In this document: positions 26,801-42,200 of the stretch, in pieces
How positions within the stretch are numbered: the stretch's first letter is position 1
How the letters are laid out: the number at the start of each line of letters is the position of its first letter
NCBI GenBank assembly: GCA_005281725.1
Contig: SSBO01000008.1
Coordinates: 1,860,001 to 1,924,000 of the forward strand
Source: Wuchereria bancrofti
Lineage: Eukaryota > Nematoda > Chromadorea > Rhabditida > Onchocercidae
Direction: 5' to 3'
Length of the DNA stretch: 64,000 nt
Notes under the pieces: generated by a model
Database searches by the model: none
The model's input: the letters and a program-made list of their open reading frames with translations, nothing else
What the model was told of the DNA's origin: nothing
Position numbers and translations under genes: made by a program

Positions 26801-29800
26801 TTGCCAGTCGTAAATTTGATAGAGACAGAGAGCTTAAAAAGAAGGATGCGGCTTAAACCAATCATTGAAAAGGTTTCGAAGTTCGTTTCTACTTGTCCGA
26901 TTAGGAATAAAAATCCCTTCCTCTCTTATCCTCTACACTATGCACTATGAAAGAGCTAAACTTTCTTCTTTATCTCCCTCTCTCTCTCTTTCTCCTTCTC
27001 TTCCTCTCTTCTCATATTTTCTTGAAATTCATTTTAGCTTCCTCTTTCTTCTTTCCTCATTTCCATCTTCAATTTGAAAATTAGCCAAATGCTAGCAGTG
27101 TCGAACCATTGCTTAACAGAGCGGTCTTTCATACAAATTTTAGTTCTTATTGCTGCTATTCATTCATCACTGTGTCTTGCCGGTTGCTACTACCGGAAGC
27201 TAATTGGTTCTGTGCTGCTTAACTTACAGTAGATTAAACAATGGAACAAGACGAATAATCCTTATCATTGTGGCTAATAATTCATTAATCTGCTAACAGT
27301 ATCTTAAACAATGATTGCTCTTCAGGCAAGTTTTTAAGTAAAAAATATTTGAGATATTTACACCTTTTCAAATTTCTGCCTATTAACTAGTCTCATTGAA
27401 ATTTGGCTATGGTACTTCGTAAATTTTGCAAATAAATCGTTTAATTTATAGACAATCAATTTTCATTGTTCTAATCTATCAATTTCACGAATGAATGTTA
27501 GAAAAATTCAAAATATTACAGTTTTCTAAAATCTGCAAAAGTTCACATTGTGACTTTCAGGAAGATTGAATAAACCGGTTTGCACAAGCTTCGATCTTTT
27601 GTCGATTCATTTTCTTTCAATAACACTTTTTTTTTTTTATTCCAAATTTTTTCAATAAAAATTTTCTTCAATCACCTAAAATCTCATACTATAATTAGAA
27701 ATTTCAAATATTTCAATTTGATTAGTAATTGCACAAATAAAATTTAGATTTTCACTAAATCTTATCTAATGAAATAAATTTTTTAGACATATATTGTGAA
27801 GCAAATTTCTTCCAAAAACTTTGTGCTCAATTTATAAAATTAAAAATTTTCTTTAATAGATGAATTTAAGATGAAAATTTAAACCTATATCATTAATTTT
27901 CCATTGTGTAATATGTCAGATGAAGAAAAAAAAAAAAAGTAGTTCGCATAAATTTATAGTTGTAATATGAAAAGTACTTTCAACACAATCATTCAATTTC
28001 AGATGAACCGAGCAATGCAGGTAAAACCGGCAGATAATGAGAGTCGTCCTGATTCACCAAAAAATGCTGAAGAGAGAAAGCTTTTTGTTGGAATGCTGTC
28101 TAAACAACACAACGAAGACGATGTCCGTTCCTTATTTGCTCCTTTTGGTGTCATTGATGAGGTATAATTATCAAATTTCAAAAATTTCTTCTTTTCTTTC
28201 AAAATATTTTTATAAATGCAAATGCTATTTTTTTTTTTTCATCATTGATTAGAAAAAATAGAGCAAAAAAAAAAAAAAAAAATGTTGAATTTAAAAGTTC
28301 AATTGTAATCCATTTTTTTTCTTTTTTTGTGAAAAAATTTAAATTGATAGTCCTTTATGATTACTAATAATAAGTCTTGAAGCTATTTTTTTTAGAATTT
28401 TGGAAATGATTAAATTTAACTATTAGAAATTTAAAAATGAACGGTTAGTATTTTTCAGTTCAAGAGAGAAAGGTTTACAATGCAAAATAAACTATATCAT
28501 CAATGAAAGATAATAAATTTGGCCATGAGATAGTCAACAATACTAGTAGCTAGCAAGCAATCATTTTCAATTCACTAAAGACAGAGAGAGAGAGAGAGAG
28601 GGAGAGAGGGAGAGAGAGAAAGAAAAAAAAAAGATGATTGAATCTTTGCATTCCTTTTTGAATTCCTCAGATTCTCTCTTCCTATACTTTTCCTAGGCTT
28701 TCTACATTTTCTCTTCTTACAACTTCTCTAGAAAAAAAAAAAAAAAAAAGAATAAACAAATTACTTTTCTCTTTTTGGTTCTTCCTCATCATCTGTTATT
28801 GTCATTCCCTCCTTTCCAAATTTCATCATTTCTTCTAAAGTCGATAATTCTCTTTAAATCTTATTCCTTCTCATCCCTTTACTCATTGTTTATTGATTCA
28901 CGACAAATTTTATTCTTCTTCTTCTTCTTCGTCTAATTTGTCTGAAGTGCTATGGACAATTTCTATTTCAATTTTTTCTTTTTTCGTAATGTCTTTCTTT
29001 TTGCATAGCACTGAATTGATTTGTTAAAATTATATATTCGAATTTACCTTCTGAGTAATAAAAAAAAAAAAAAAAAAAATTGGTTATTTGTAATTCTTCT
29101 CTCTAAAATGACACTACTATTTGTCCTTTCCTCTGCTCAAAATCTGTTTGTCACTTTTCTGTTCATCTTTGACAAGAAGCTAAAAATTTCTTCAATAAGT
29201 TACTTCCAGTTAATTACTTCCAGTTAAAAGACTCAAAAAAAAAAAAAAAAATATTTTCTGAAATTTGAGGTGACCGTACTTCGAGGCGCTGATGGTCTGT
29301 CAAAAGGATGTGCATTCGTCAAATTTGCGACACATTCACAAGCTGCTATGGCAATTAACGCTCTTCATGGTAGTCAAACAATGCCAGGTGCTTCCTCATC
29401 ACTAGTCGTCAAATTCGCTGATACAGAAAAAGAGCGACAATTACGCCGAATGCAGCAAATGGCTGCTCAAATGGGTTTATTAAATCCGGTACTTGTTAAT
29501 CAAGCAGGCGTTTACAATACCGCATATCAACAGGTTCGTGAATATAGCTAGGATAAAATTAAACTGGAATCTTAATTAATTGTTCAATTTCAGCTGTAAA
29601 GCAAATTTAGAAATAAAGTAGAATGTCAGGTAAGATTAAATTAGATTTGAACAATTGATATTTCTACTATATTTCATATAAATTTGACCAAATAATTCCT
29701 AAGGAAAATAAACCTATATTATTCTAGAAAATTTACATCAGTCTTAAATTTCATAGAAAAATATTTAGCTATTTTGAAAAATGTTTTAATTCATAGAATT

Positions 29801-32800
29801 TCAGTTGCTACAACAGCAAGCTACTCTTGTAGCAGCGCAAACAGCTGCAGCTGCTTATTTTCCGGTCGCTATGGCACCACAAACAGCGGTAGGTTTTTTT
29901 TTTTGGATGAAATTATGCATGCAATTGTATAAGCTATCATTGATTGTTCCTCAATTTGCCCACATTTTTTTTGTCAATTCTTCAACTTACCCACGTTTTT
30001 TGTTAATTCTTCAACTTGCCCACGTTTTTTTGTTAGTTCCTCAATTCAATCCATATATTTTGTATATTGTTGCAAAAATTTAGTGTTTGTTTGTTATGTT
30101 CAATTTATAGCAGTAATAACAATATTTATTCATGCAACGTCTGATATTTTAATTATATGCTTGTGTCCTAAATTAATAGATTGAAAATTTGTTTAATGTT
30201 ACATTTTTAAATGACCGTAACATCTGCTCCTGCTGATATCATCTGTCCTCTTATTATATGTTGTGTGATGAATAATTTAAATAATGCAGAATGATTGGTA
30301 GAGAAGAATGAAAAGAGGAAGAATAATTGATATGAACAAGATTAAAGAGAATGAAAAAGATAAAAGAGAGGAGAAAAAGCTATGAAAGAGAGAAAATGAT
30401 AATACTACTAATGATAGTAGGTTCAATTATAATAATCATTAAGATGAATAATATGAAAAATGCAGCATTTGGCTATTTTGAGAAGTGCCATCTTGCAAAT
30501 ATACTTATCTCTATCTCATCAAAAACCTTTTTTTTTCTTTTTTTTAATTAACCGCAAGGGAGTGAAATAAGAAGGAGAAGGAAAAATGGGAAGTTATGAA
30601 ATATAATTTTAAATTTCTTCTTTTAATTTTCTTCCGTTCTTTCTCTCTCTCTCTCTCTCTTTATTTCTCTTGCTGCCTTTATATCATCATGCATAATTTC
30701 AGCTAACAGCAGCAGGATTAGCCGGAACAACAAATCCGGCAACATTCCTGACACAACATCCGTTGCAGCCACTCTCAGCACTTCCACTACAGCAAGCTAA
30801 TTCTGTTCAAGCAATTTCCGCATTATCACAACCTTATGCACCCGTTGATTATGCTGCAGCTGCAGCTGCAAGTGTTACACAATATGCACGTAAGTTTATC
30901 ATTATGTCATCGAAAACAAAATAAATTGTATTCACGTAACGTAAGTTGTATTCACGTGAACCATTAACGTGAACTTATTGCTGTCCAATAAATTAATGAT
31001 TATCTTTATTAATTAGAATCAATTTGTAATAGATACTTCTTTCAAATTCACTACAAATTTAATATAAACATAACAAATTTACAGCTTCAAGCACAGCAGC
31101 AGCAGTAGCTGTTGATTCGACAGCGTACACGTTACCAGCTAGCGGAACATTACCTGCCGGAACAATACCTACGGTGACGCTACCTTCAGCTTACAATCCT
31201 TTGGTTAATCTTGAACAGCAAGCAAGTAAGAATACATTTATGAATGTATGAATTAAAAGAAATTAACATAATGCTAAACTGATAAATTAATGATTATCTT
31301 TATTAATTAAATACTAAGAAATAAGAAAAAAAAAAGTTATACTAAGGAAATGGAAAATTACTTATTTACAAGATACTAAATATATTATTATCATCTTTTA
31401 ATTAGAAAAAAAAATCACCCTGAAATTGTGTTTGTATGTTTTTTTTTATAGATCCATACAATCAAGCCTTGCAACAAGCAATTGCCCTTCAGCAAGCAGC
31501 TATTCTTTTTCCAGGAGCGCAAAAAGAAGGTGCGAATTTGGTTATTATCAATGATAAATAAAAATATTTATTTCATTGCTAGAAATTAAATATTAAATAG
31601 ATTATCAATTAAAATTAAGCAAAAACATGTGAAATAGAAATATTTGTGTTGAGCAAAGTACAGAAAATAAAATATTATTTTCTCGGGTATTTCGGTTAGA
31701 AAATGATTAGTTATTTAAAGCTTAAACAATGAAATATTTATACTCTGCTTTCTCAATCAAATTTTGACTTTTTTTTGATTTCGAAAAATTTCTAAAAACT
31801 TAAAAGTTATTAAAATATTGCTTCATTTAACATTCTAGCAAAAAGTTACAGAAATAATCAATGAAAAATCTGATTTTATTAAATTTTTGCAAAGATATTT
31901 TCGTCTTTATTAAGCAGAAAGTACAGAAAAATGACACTTAAACTTTTTTGCTAAATAGCATGTGAAATTTGCGCTTTGATTCGAATAGAAATTTAATTTT
32001 GTCACATTTTGCTTTGCTTGCTTAATTAGCTTCGTTAGCATCTGGTTGGACTAAATCGATTTACGATTTTCTCTCCTAGCAACAACAACAACAACAACAA
32101 CACTATAATTATTTATTGGAAATAATGAGAATGAGAAGTGGTAAAGCTATCTTCGGAATTGATTTCTATTTCTATCCTGAATCTTTTCCCTAATATCTAT
32201 TTGTGTAGTATTTTTACATTAATTAAAAATTTTCTTAGTGCTCTTTCTTTAACACTCATTTTTTAATGTATTACTTAGTTTGCATTTCTTTGAAATCTAT
32301 TTTATTCACATATACTTTCAGATTATTTTTCATTTATTTGCTTATAAAACTTTAAATTTTCTCAATATACCATGCACCATCCATTTTACTAATCATTAAA
32401 TTTATTTCAAACTAAAATATTGAAATAAAAAAATATTAAAATTGCTTATTTTAGTTTTGGGTCCGGAAGGATGCAATTTATTCATCTATCATTTACCGCA
32501 AGAATTCGGTGATGCTGAACTGATGCAAATGTTTATGCCTTTTGGACATGTGATAAGCGCCAAAGTTTTTATTGATAGGGCAACCAATCAGAGTAAATGC
32601 TTCGGTGTGTTTTTTTTTTGCTTAAATATTTATATTTTGGCAAAATTCATCGATCCATAAAATGCGTATAGTACGTAACTTCATTGTATCTTACTAAATT
32701 AGGATGCATGCGGACGTTAATATTTAGAGATAATAGATGGACGTTGCGTACCACGTGAATACTTAATGAATTAAAATTTCACATTGGATACAAACATCTC

Positions 32801-33011
32801 GATGTTTTATACTATTAAAATAATAATGGTGTTACAGTAGGATAGTAGTAATCTTGGCACTGTAATACAGTACCGTCCTATCAATTCAGGTTTCGTCTCC
32901 TACGACAATACCGCCTCAGCAATGGCAGCAATTCAGGCAATGAATGGCTTCCAAATTGGCATGAAACGACTCAAAGTGCAATTGAAACGACCTAGAGATA
33001 AACCGTACTGA
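23871..33011 (+). CDS. unc-75: CELF-family RNA-binding protein (UNC-75 type)
   Basis: Three-RRM regulator of alternative splicing, nuclear; UNC-75 acts in neurons. Ten exons: 23871-24035, 25454-25642, 28003-28161, 29270-29533, 29805-29888, 30703-30889, 31085-31225, 31452-31529, 32455-32604, 32890-33011; 512 residues. RRM1 is at about 49-130 ([26 protein letters not shown]). RRM2 is at about 144-227 ([16 protein letters not shown]). The run [20 protein letters not shown] and then [11 protein letters not shown] match CELF3-6 more closely than CELF1/2, hence the unc-75 rather than etr-1 label. A Gln/Ala-rich linker spans about 230-420. RRM3 is at about 425-508 ([33 protein letters not shown] at the C-terminus). 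The exon 4 acceptor is weak (TTTGAG after an A tract). Additional 5' exons are possible. An AATAAA lies at 33031, but the true 3' UTR may be longer. Confidence 0.93.
28580..28621. repeat. (GA)n microsatellite
   Basis: GA run with GGGA interruptions inside intron 3 of the unc-75-like gene. Confidence 0.9.
29948..30052. repeat. About 30-bp tandem repeat, 3 copies
   Basis: A unit containing CTTGCCCACGTTTTTT followed by TTAATTCTTC recurs near 29958, 29989 and 30018, just after the exon 5 donor of the unc-75-like gene. It lies within intron 5. Confidence 0.7.
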
Positions 33012-36000
33012 GCAAAAATGAATAGTTCAAAATAAAAAAAAAAAAAAAAAAAGGAAAAAAAAATTTAAAAAGGAGTTTGTGTTGTCAAGTCATGAGAAGA
33101 GACTTTTGTCGTGTCTCGTTATGTTTTTGTCTTCTTTAGTCTATCACCAAAATTCGCCGCGTATTTTCTAAATAATCGTTCATTTGTTTGTGTTCTGCTT
33201 GGATATCGTTTTGTTTTTTTTTTTTTCTGGACAATCGAAGTAATATTTTTCGTTCAGTTTTTCGTTCATTTTTTTTCTTTTTTTTTTTAACAATTTGCGC
33301 TGCTTTTGTTATCAAATTGATATGTTCTCGAGGAAAGCATTATCAGTAATGCAATTTTTAAATTAATAACCTTGACAAACTTGACATCAAAATTTTTGCA
33401 ATTTATTTCAACATAATCTTCTATCAAACAAAATTCCAAAATTCATGTGTATCAAAGAAAAAAAAATAAAGTGAAAGAAAGAAAAAAGCAAAAATCTTTG
33501 ATAATTAATTATCATAAGTGAATGTTATTAATTGACGAGACATAATCACAAGCTTTGCTATCACTATTGACCTTTGCTAATAAGCGAAATAATGAATTGA
33601 TATTAATAGAATTGTGGTGTATGTATAGTAAATTTTGATATGCATGTTTTCTTAATATGATTTTATATGTTGTTGTGAAAAGTTGTCCCATATCATTATT
33701 ATTATCATGTCCATTCATTTTCTAAAAACAATTTATCATCAAAATGGAACATGGCGTTCGTTATCTCAGGCAACTAAACTAACTGTCCTATTATTCAATT
33801 TTGGATATTTATAAAAGTTGTCCTGTAAGATTGTCTTATCATTTCTTACTACAACAAGCTTTTCATCGTCTATTTCATTCATAGTTTTTTTTTTTTTTTT
33901 TTTTTCTTTTAATATTATTGTGATGTTTTGATATAATTGTGATTGTTTTGCAGAATAAGAGAAATGAGTGAAGAGTGAGCATTATCAATTTTTTTTCTTT
34001 TTTCTTTTTTTTTTTTTTTTTTTTGTTTTAATGCCGAATGAGAAAGCTTTAAAAAAGAAAAAAAAGAAACATTTATGCTTTATTATGAGTTTTATTTCAA
34101 TTTGCTCTCTCTCTCTCTTCTCGTTCCATTTTCTTAAATCTGCAAATTAGATGTGTACGGTGGCAAGTAATGTTGTGACAGCTAAAAAAATTTGTTTTCT
34201 GACGAAAGCAGTAATGTTGATTCCGATGCAAGCAACAAAATGCAATCCTGAATTCCGGATCTGAAATACAAAAAAAAGAAAAAAAAAAAAAAAAGACACA
34301 TCATCGAATTTTCGTGGAATTCTTTCTATCTCTCTCCCGCACTAACGCACACATTCTCTATTTTTGATTACTGAAAAAGGTGTGACACCTTTTTTGCACG
34401 ACCCCGTTTATATTTTGTTTGATATTATTGCATGCTAATATTTTTGAGCAAAATTTTCAAGATTTTAATTTAGTATTCAACTTCTGCATATTTCAAAAAA
34501 AAAAAAAAAAAAGCTTTTTTAATTTGTAATACTGAATGTTTTTCTTTAGAAAGCCAAAACTTAGCTTCTTCGTCACTCCAATCTTATAACTTTTGAAAGA
34601 GAGAGAGAAAAAAAAAGAAAAGAAAAGAAAAGAAAAGGACGTCATATTAGCCATTTTTTAAATCCATTTCATCCTGTGTATTTCATTTTCAGATTATATT
34701 TCCTCATAATTTTAAGAATATGCAGAGGTTTCCTTTTCAATAATGTAAAAAAGAAAAAAAGAAAAGATTTAAATTTCTTAGCAAAATTTCATTTCATAAT
34801 TTTCATTCTTTTCAGATTCAACGAATGAAGAAAAGCTCAAGTATAATTCTATTCTCGTTTTAATTTGCTTCGTCAAGCATTCCATTGGTGTACAGGATGA
34901 TCTCATGCTTTCTCCCAAAAATGGTACAACTTTTGGCCAAATGCGATAGTTTTGATAATGAAAGCCATAAAAGTACAGTAATATCTTAACATTCATAAAA
35001 GAGCCAATCATTTTCAATATTAAATTGTCCCAGTGCTATCCTTAAATTAATTATTAGTCTTTTTCTGTGATCTCACTTTTTCAACTTTGTCAGGTGTTTT
35101 TCTTTTCTTTGTTTTTTTTTTCTCAGTAGTTTAATAGTATCAGTAATTTAAGCAAATTTAGCATATAGTATTAAGTATAAATTAATTTAAGATTTCTATG
35201 AATCTATGATGTCATTATGTTTTGGAAATTTTGGCCCTATTAAAAGTTATAAATGATTAATAATTACTATTTGACAAGAGAGATATTTTGCGAAATAAAT
35301 ACTTAGTGATAGAAATAGGAATTAAAATATTTAACATAAACATTTTCTTCTCCTAAAATTTTTATCATTCTTTCTTTCTTTCTCTCTCTCTCTCTCTCCT
35401 ATTCTTTTATTTTCCTTTTTAATATTTTCTCTTACTTTGCTCATATTATTTCAATCATATATTAAATTTTGTTATATATAAAATTAACTTTCAATAAATA
35501 TTTTTCTTTTCTCTTGAAGAACTTTTTTTATGATAATGATTTTGGAATGGATTTTCTCATAATTAGCAGAGAAAAATGTCATTATTAAATTAAGCTTCCA
35601 TCTTTCTGCTATAATTTCAGAATTTTATCTTTTTCTTTTTTTTTTTTTTTATCTAATAATTGAGCATTTTATTGAATTAACCAAAAATGCTTACCGTATT
35701 TTGCTATTACATTCATTTATTCAAATCTCTAAAGCAGTTATTAAAATTCACATTTAATAAAAATGGTTCTTCTTTGAAATTCCTTTATTCTATCATAGAA
35801 ATGTGAAAATTAGTTCATTTCATTTTTTGTTTTTTGTTTTAATTTTTCATTTGGATGTTCGTGAATTTCAGTGTCATATGGGAACTATTTAAACTATCAA
35901 TTTTTCAATTATGCTTTCCTTTTTGCAGTACTATTTTTGATATAAATTATTGCTATTTTGCTTGGCGAAATTTTGCTTCAGCTATAATTGAACGGTGAAT

Positions 36001-39000
36001 GTGTGAACATGAAAATATTTTTTAATCATTAATATAACTGTTCATTTTTCTGTAATAATATCACAGATTCAAAATCTCATTAAAATTCCTATCGTACACT
36101 TATTAAAATTCAAAAGATATATATATTTTTTTTTGATAATGATATTTAAAAAAAAAGAAACAATGGGTGACATTCAAATAAATACAAAATCACATATAAA
36201 TGTTAACAATCTGTATGAGAGATTTTTATTGAAATTAACAGATTAAAGAGTGAATATAATTGTTTTCCAAAAATGTCACATAATTTTTTCATGTTCAAAA
36301 AAAATTCTGATGCTATTTTATCTTATTGTCATATTGTAATGCCATTTCGTTTATTTATTGTAGTAATATTATAATGTTGTTTTGTCCATTTGTTATTGTA
36401 ATTTTATTGTGTGTCATTTTGTCCATTTTGTTGTCGTAACATTTCGCATATTTATTCTACCAATATTAAAGTCATTTTGACTATGATATTAATATTTTGC
36501 GGGTTAATTGGGCTACTAATAATTAATTAATTTAATGGTTTTTGCTGCAATATTAAATTAGTTAAATTTTACGACATTTAAAGAAAGGCGTGAAAACTTT
36601 TTTGACTTTTTGTTGTTTTAGATAACAATTGAAGTGAGATTTTTTTTTTTTTTTAATTTATTTAACTCATTTCATAAATTAAAATTATTACATCTTATTT
36701 TTATAGTATCATTATATTATTTATTCAGTGATAATTGCACATTCTTGTTATTCTGGCACCAGAAAGATTAAATTAGTGATAATTACTTACATATTTTAAT
36801 AAATTTAGATTAAATTATTTTCAAATTCTTACAATTTCATTTATTTATTGATGAATTTTAAATTATCTATTACGGATCATCACAACAACACACAAGAAAG
36901 TTTATGATTTTCTTCATTGTTAATCTTAAACAAAATTGTTTACTTTCTTGTAGCTTTTTTTGTGATATTTTGGCATAAAATTGATTTGTGTTTTAAAAAT
37001 TGTTCAAATGTTTATTTATTATTAAAAATGTATTTTAATTATGAAGTCATGCTGCATTGATCTCAGATGTGTACAGATCTTTTTAATTCCTTCTTTCTTT
37101 CTTTCTTTCTTTCTTTCTTTGCTTAATTTAATCATTTTATAATATTTTGAATTTATTATTTTTCTTTGCAATCTAAACTTCTCATAATCATTCTTTCTTT
37201 TCTCTCTTTCTATTTAATTTATTACATTTTTTTTTTAAACATAATTGTCACACTTGTCGAGATATCTTTTTTTTTTTTTTGTTCGAAATTTAATTTAATT
37301 TGAAAATAAAATATTTTCGTTCCAAAAGTACAGTGCAACAAGTGCAAAAATTATGTTGAAATAATGAAAATTTATCATTTAATGGAACTGTATTTAGCTA
37401 ACTGAAAAGTTAAAACACTGTAAACAAATAATTAAACATTTTTATTTAGTAATACAAATTTTGCAACAATCGATTTAAATTTTGAAGAATTCATTTTCCG
37501 ATCTTCCATGTAATCAACTCGGCCAAAATTTAGCAATAAAATTGCTTAACAAAGAATAGATGCAATATGCAGCATTTGTCATCACTCTCACATGATTTAG
37601 ATTTTGAAATTTATAATTCTATTGATTGAAATATTTGAAAAAAAAAAAAAAAGGAAAAAGAAATCGAAGTTGTTGTCCGATAACTTGGATGATTCCCAAA
37701 AGCAATGTGTATCATTTGGCAATGACAAAACTTTGACATAAGCCTATTCTTCTGTCTCCTTTCTTTTCACTTCCTTCTTCTATTTATGATAAAATTTTCA
37801 GCAAACTTTTCAAATAAATATTTCAACGCTTACTTACTTATAGCTACTTTATCTCAATGATAAATTTACAAATTGCAATAATATTTTAAACAAATAGAAA
37901 TGAAATACTCATTAAATGATCATAATTTCACCACAAAATCATAGTGAATGACGAAAAAGAGCAAAGATTAGTGAGTGTTGATAATCCGTTCTTTGGATCA
38001 TTCAAGCAAAAATGCTATATTGTTGTTTATGTTGACATGTCCTCTGTCACCATTTCTTTTCTCTGTCACCATTTATTGACTGTAAGTGTAGAAAGATATG
38101 GCAGAGAACATAAGCATTGATGTCAACATACATACATACTACTCCTAACTGTCTACTTCTACATATATTTGTATGTACCTGATCGGTTCACTCTTTGATT
38201 AAATTATTGCAGGTAGGAGATTAACAGAGGCAAAGTGCAGTAGCAATTTTACCTTTCTCATTTTTTTTTTCATCTCTTTTTAATCGATATTTTTTTTTTT
38301 TTTGTTTTGTTTTGTTTTTGTTTTTAATCTTTTCAACGGTATATTAGTTTTAATGTTAAAAAATGTTGTTATAATAATATTTACATTGTTTTTTTTTTTT
38401 TCAACTTATTATTCATAAGAAAACTATTACGAAATGTAAAAACACCTGTATAATTTTTTCTATGTGTCATCGATATAAACAAAAACTCTTATTGTGGACT
38501 TTTGAGAAAATTGAAAAAATTTTGCTTAGAACTGCGAAGATGAAAAGTTTATTTTCAGGAATTAAATAAGCTTTATGTTAACTTTTTTAAAGTTTTTTTT
38601 TCAATTTAAATTATTTACAGTGATTTGAAATTTTTATCCGTATAGCTTTTGCAAATAGACATCATGCATGTTAATTAGTATTAAGCAAATATGAGAAATG
38701 CCGAATGAATTTCAATTTTATAAACATGGTGACAAAAAAAGAAAAGCTTTTCTCTAAAAAAAGAAAAATTCCATTTGCAAATTTATCAGATATCATTTAC
38801 AAATACATTTGATATGTGATATGTAGAATTTTTCATTGTTGCCAAAAAGTCGAAATTAATTCGAACCGATGATAACACTGAAGTCAAAGTCAAAAAGCTT
38901 TTCTTTTAGCCTTTTCTCTTTGCATTTTTAACTTCCTTCTTTTAAAAGCAAAAAAATTTGAATAACTTTTTTTCTTGCAAATTATGATTGCTATTTTCGA

Positions 39001-39255
39001 ATTGGATGTTGTTTTTCATTCATAAACTTTAAGGAATTTTTATAAAATTTTTTACAATTATTCTAGTATCAGTTATATCATTTTTTATCTAAACGAATAG
39101 AAGCTATCACGACGTGTATTCTCAATAATTATATATCTGAAATAAATGAAAGAAAATGTGAAATTTTAAGTAATAAAAAGGAATTTTTTTTCTTTTTCGG
39201 CAAAATAACAAAGAAAAAAAAAAAGAAAAAGACGAGAAAAGGAATAAGAAAATCA
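33012..39255. other. 6.2 kb T-rich gene-free region
   Basis: No exon with family resemblance was found on either strand. The region is rich in poly-T and poly-A tracts, with an AAAAG array (about 34608-34637), CT/TTTC runs (about 35365-35400), a TTTC array (37089-37120) and a degenerate repeat of TGTCATTTTGTCCATTT-like units at about 36320-36470. The first part is probably unc-75 3' UTR and the last part the ncx promoter. A missing N-terminal ncx exon could lie here. Confidence 0.5.
37089..37120. repeat. (TTTC)n microsatellite
   Basis: About eight TTTC units in the gene-free T-rich region. Confidence 0.95.
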
Positions 39256-42200
39256 ATGATGAATGAACGAATGATAAATTTGACAAGAGAAGAATGCAAG
39301 GATGGTATTATCATATCAGCCATATCAATTTCCTTATTTAATGATATTCTATATTTTCTTGCTTTGCTCTATTGCTTCTTAGGTACTGCAATTGTTGCTG
39401 ATGTTTTTATGTGTTCCATAGAACGAATTACATCGTCAACTAGGTTAGTTCAATTTAATTTTCCTAAATTCAAAAAAAAAAAAAAAAATCAAAAAAAATC
39501 AAAAATCAAAATTTCCTAAATTCCTAATGTGATATTAATTATTTAAATGTTTTACATTAGAGAATTTTTAAGAATACAGTTTTTAGCAATTATTTTGATA
39601 AATGATAAGCGATACATTTGAGATATTTAAGGAAGGTTAAATTAAAACGTTCAGTAAGAAATAATTTAATGAATGAAACTGTTGATGAAGGCGTAAAAGT
39701 ACGTATTTGGAATCCAACTGTAGCCAATTTAAGTTTAATGGTATGTTTTTTTAATTTGTTTTAAGATTTTATATTTATCATTAAACCACTAAATATAATT
39801 GGAAAAAACAACAACAACATTGAATGAAAATTCATAAAATTCATCAAAATATTTGCCTTTTTTTTCAGCTTTTTTTATTTTAATATTTCATTTATTGAAA
39901 TTGCAAACAAAAATTACATTATTTAGGCATTGGGAAGTAGTGCACCAGAAATCCTACTTTCAATAATTGAAATTACAGCTAATCATTTTCGAATTGGTGA
40001 ACTTGGACCTGGCACTATTATTGGTTTGTTTGTTTTTTTTTTTTTTTAAAGTGTAAAATTTTCAAAAACAAAAAACAATTCTTTTTGATGAAATATTTGC
40101 ATGAAGCCTATAAAGATGATTGAAATCTGAGTTTTTTTTTTTTTCTTTACAGATTTAAGTAAATTTTTTTAATCTAAAATTTTCACTTCCTTTAATTTTT
40201 GCAAAGATGCAAATAGTTATGATGAAATGGTTGACAATAATGTCGTATACTTTATTAATTTACAGGTTCTGCAGCATTTAATTTATTATGTATCACAGCT
40301 ATATGTGTCATAGCTGTGTCATCACCAACAGTTAAACGAATTCAAGAGAAATTCGTTTTTGCTACAACAACATTGTTTAGCTGTTTAGCATATATTTGGC
40401 TTTTAATTGTACGATTTTAATTTACTTTCAAAATTATCTTTTCTTCTTATTTTATCTCTTTTCTGATAGATTTTCATTTCATTTTCAACCGTACGTAATT
40501 AATTAAAGACTAACAGTATATCAATTATTGATGATATGGTGACATGCTGATAACGATAAATAAAATTGCTAATAGATACTTACTTAATTTGCATTCCTGA
40601 TTAAAGTATTATTTTTCCGGAATGAGAAATCAACAAGGTGAAATATCTTCTCTATAGTTACTGCTATTTCTAAATTTTTTAAATTATTAGTGATCTATTC
40701 TGAAAAAATTTCTCAAACTTTATTGCAGATACTGATAGTGATATCACCAAACATAGTAGAATTATGGGAAGCATTAGTGACTTTTGGTCTTTTTTTTGTT
40801 TTAATAATTGTCGCATATTTGATGGATATCAAAATTTGGAGAAATGACAAAACTCATCTGAACGAGGAGTATCAAATTGATAGTGCAGATGATGAGAAAT
40901 GTAAGGACGACAATATTGATACATATCTAAGAAAATTTGCTACCGAAATGGAGTTCGAAAATAATATGGTACTTATTGTTAACTAATCTCTGAAGAAGTT
41001 CTATTTATTTTTTTTATTTTTATTAGAAATCTTTAAAATTACATTTTGGTAAAAGTGTTATGCATTAAGTAAAATTACTTTAGATTTAATTTGCTAGTTT
41101 AAACTTTTAAAAAGAGGTTTTGATCTCGCTTCAAAAGTTTAGATTAATTTCGCATTATCATCTCATATTTATTAGTTGAAGCAATTATTTTCTTTTTAAA
41201 TTTTTCATATCATTTCCAGATTAAAACAATGAATGAAGTAAAAAATCATAAAGCATTACGTTATATATTACGATGGATTTCACGAGTTTATCCTTACCTT
41301 TCACCTGACGAACAATCCAAATTATTAGCTTCCAAATTAAGACATATGCAGGTATTTTGATATTTCATATATTTTCCATGAATCGCTTAATTGATTTAAA
41401 TTTGTTTGATTTATAGAATGAACTAGATATTAAGGATATGATGATCTTATTATTTAGATCAATTAATTAACTGTTGATGAGTTCAAAAATTTTTGTGTTG
41501 ATTGTATCTAATAGTAATTTTTATTTCAATATGACGCAAGATTATTATGGCTTGTTAAAATTTCAATTTTAATTAACTCTGATAAAAAATGTGATCAATT
41601 TTCAGACTCATAGACGTTTCTGGTATCGTCTTCAAGTGATACGAAAATTGACTGCTTCCATTCGAAAAATGGATTTGAAATGGAATTCCAAAAAAATGCT
41701 GGAAGAGGTTGACAGAGTAAAAGAAGCACCAGAAAGTGAATTTTTATATTTTTTCCAAAAATCCAAAATGCATTTCATCATATATTGTCGTTTAGTAATT
41801 TAATTTTTGAGTTACAGTTGGAGAGACGATAGAATTTTCGGCTCGTGTATATTCGATTGCTAAAGGAAGCAATAAAGTTATGCTAAGAGTAAGTTTACAG
41901 TTTTATAATATAATTAATTTTATTAAGTATAACAGTTGCCATTAAAAAATTTCGTAAAATACAGTAATTTTGCGACGAGACGTCTGTCTGTCAGAAAGTT
42001 TAGTATAATTTTGATATACTTACTACTATCTGATTGACATGATTTAATGAAGTGCTAACAAATTCATGACAAAGTTTACATTTATGAAATAACTGATATA
42101 GAAGATTTAAATTTTTGTAAAGTTATTAAATTTTTTTGCAGATTATTCGGCATAAACCAACCGATAAAACAATTCCATTTCACTATTCGACGAAAAATGG

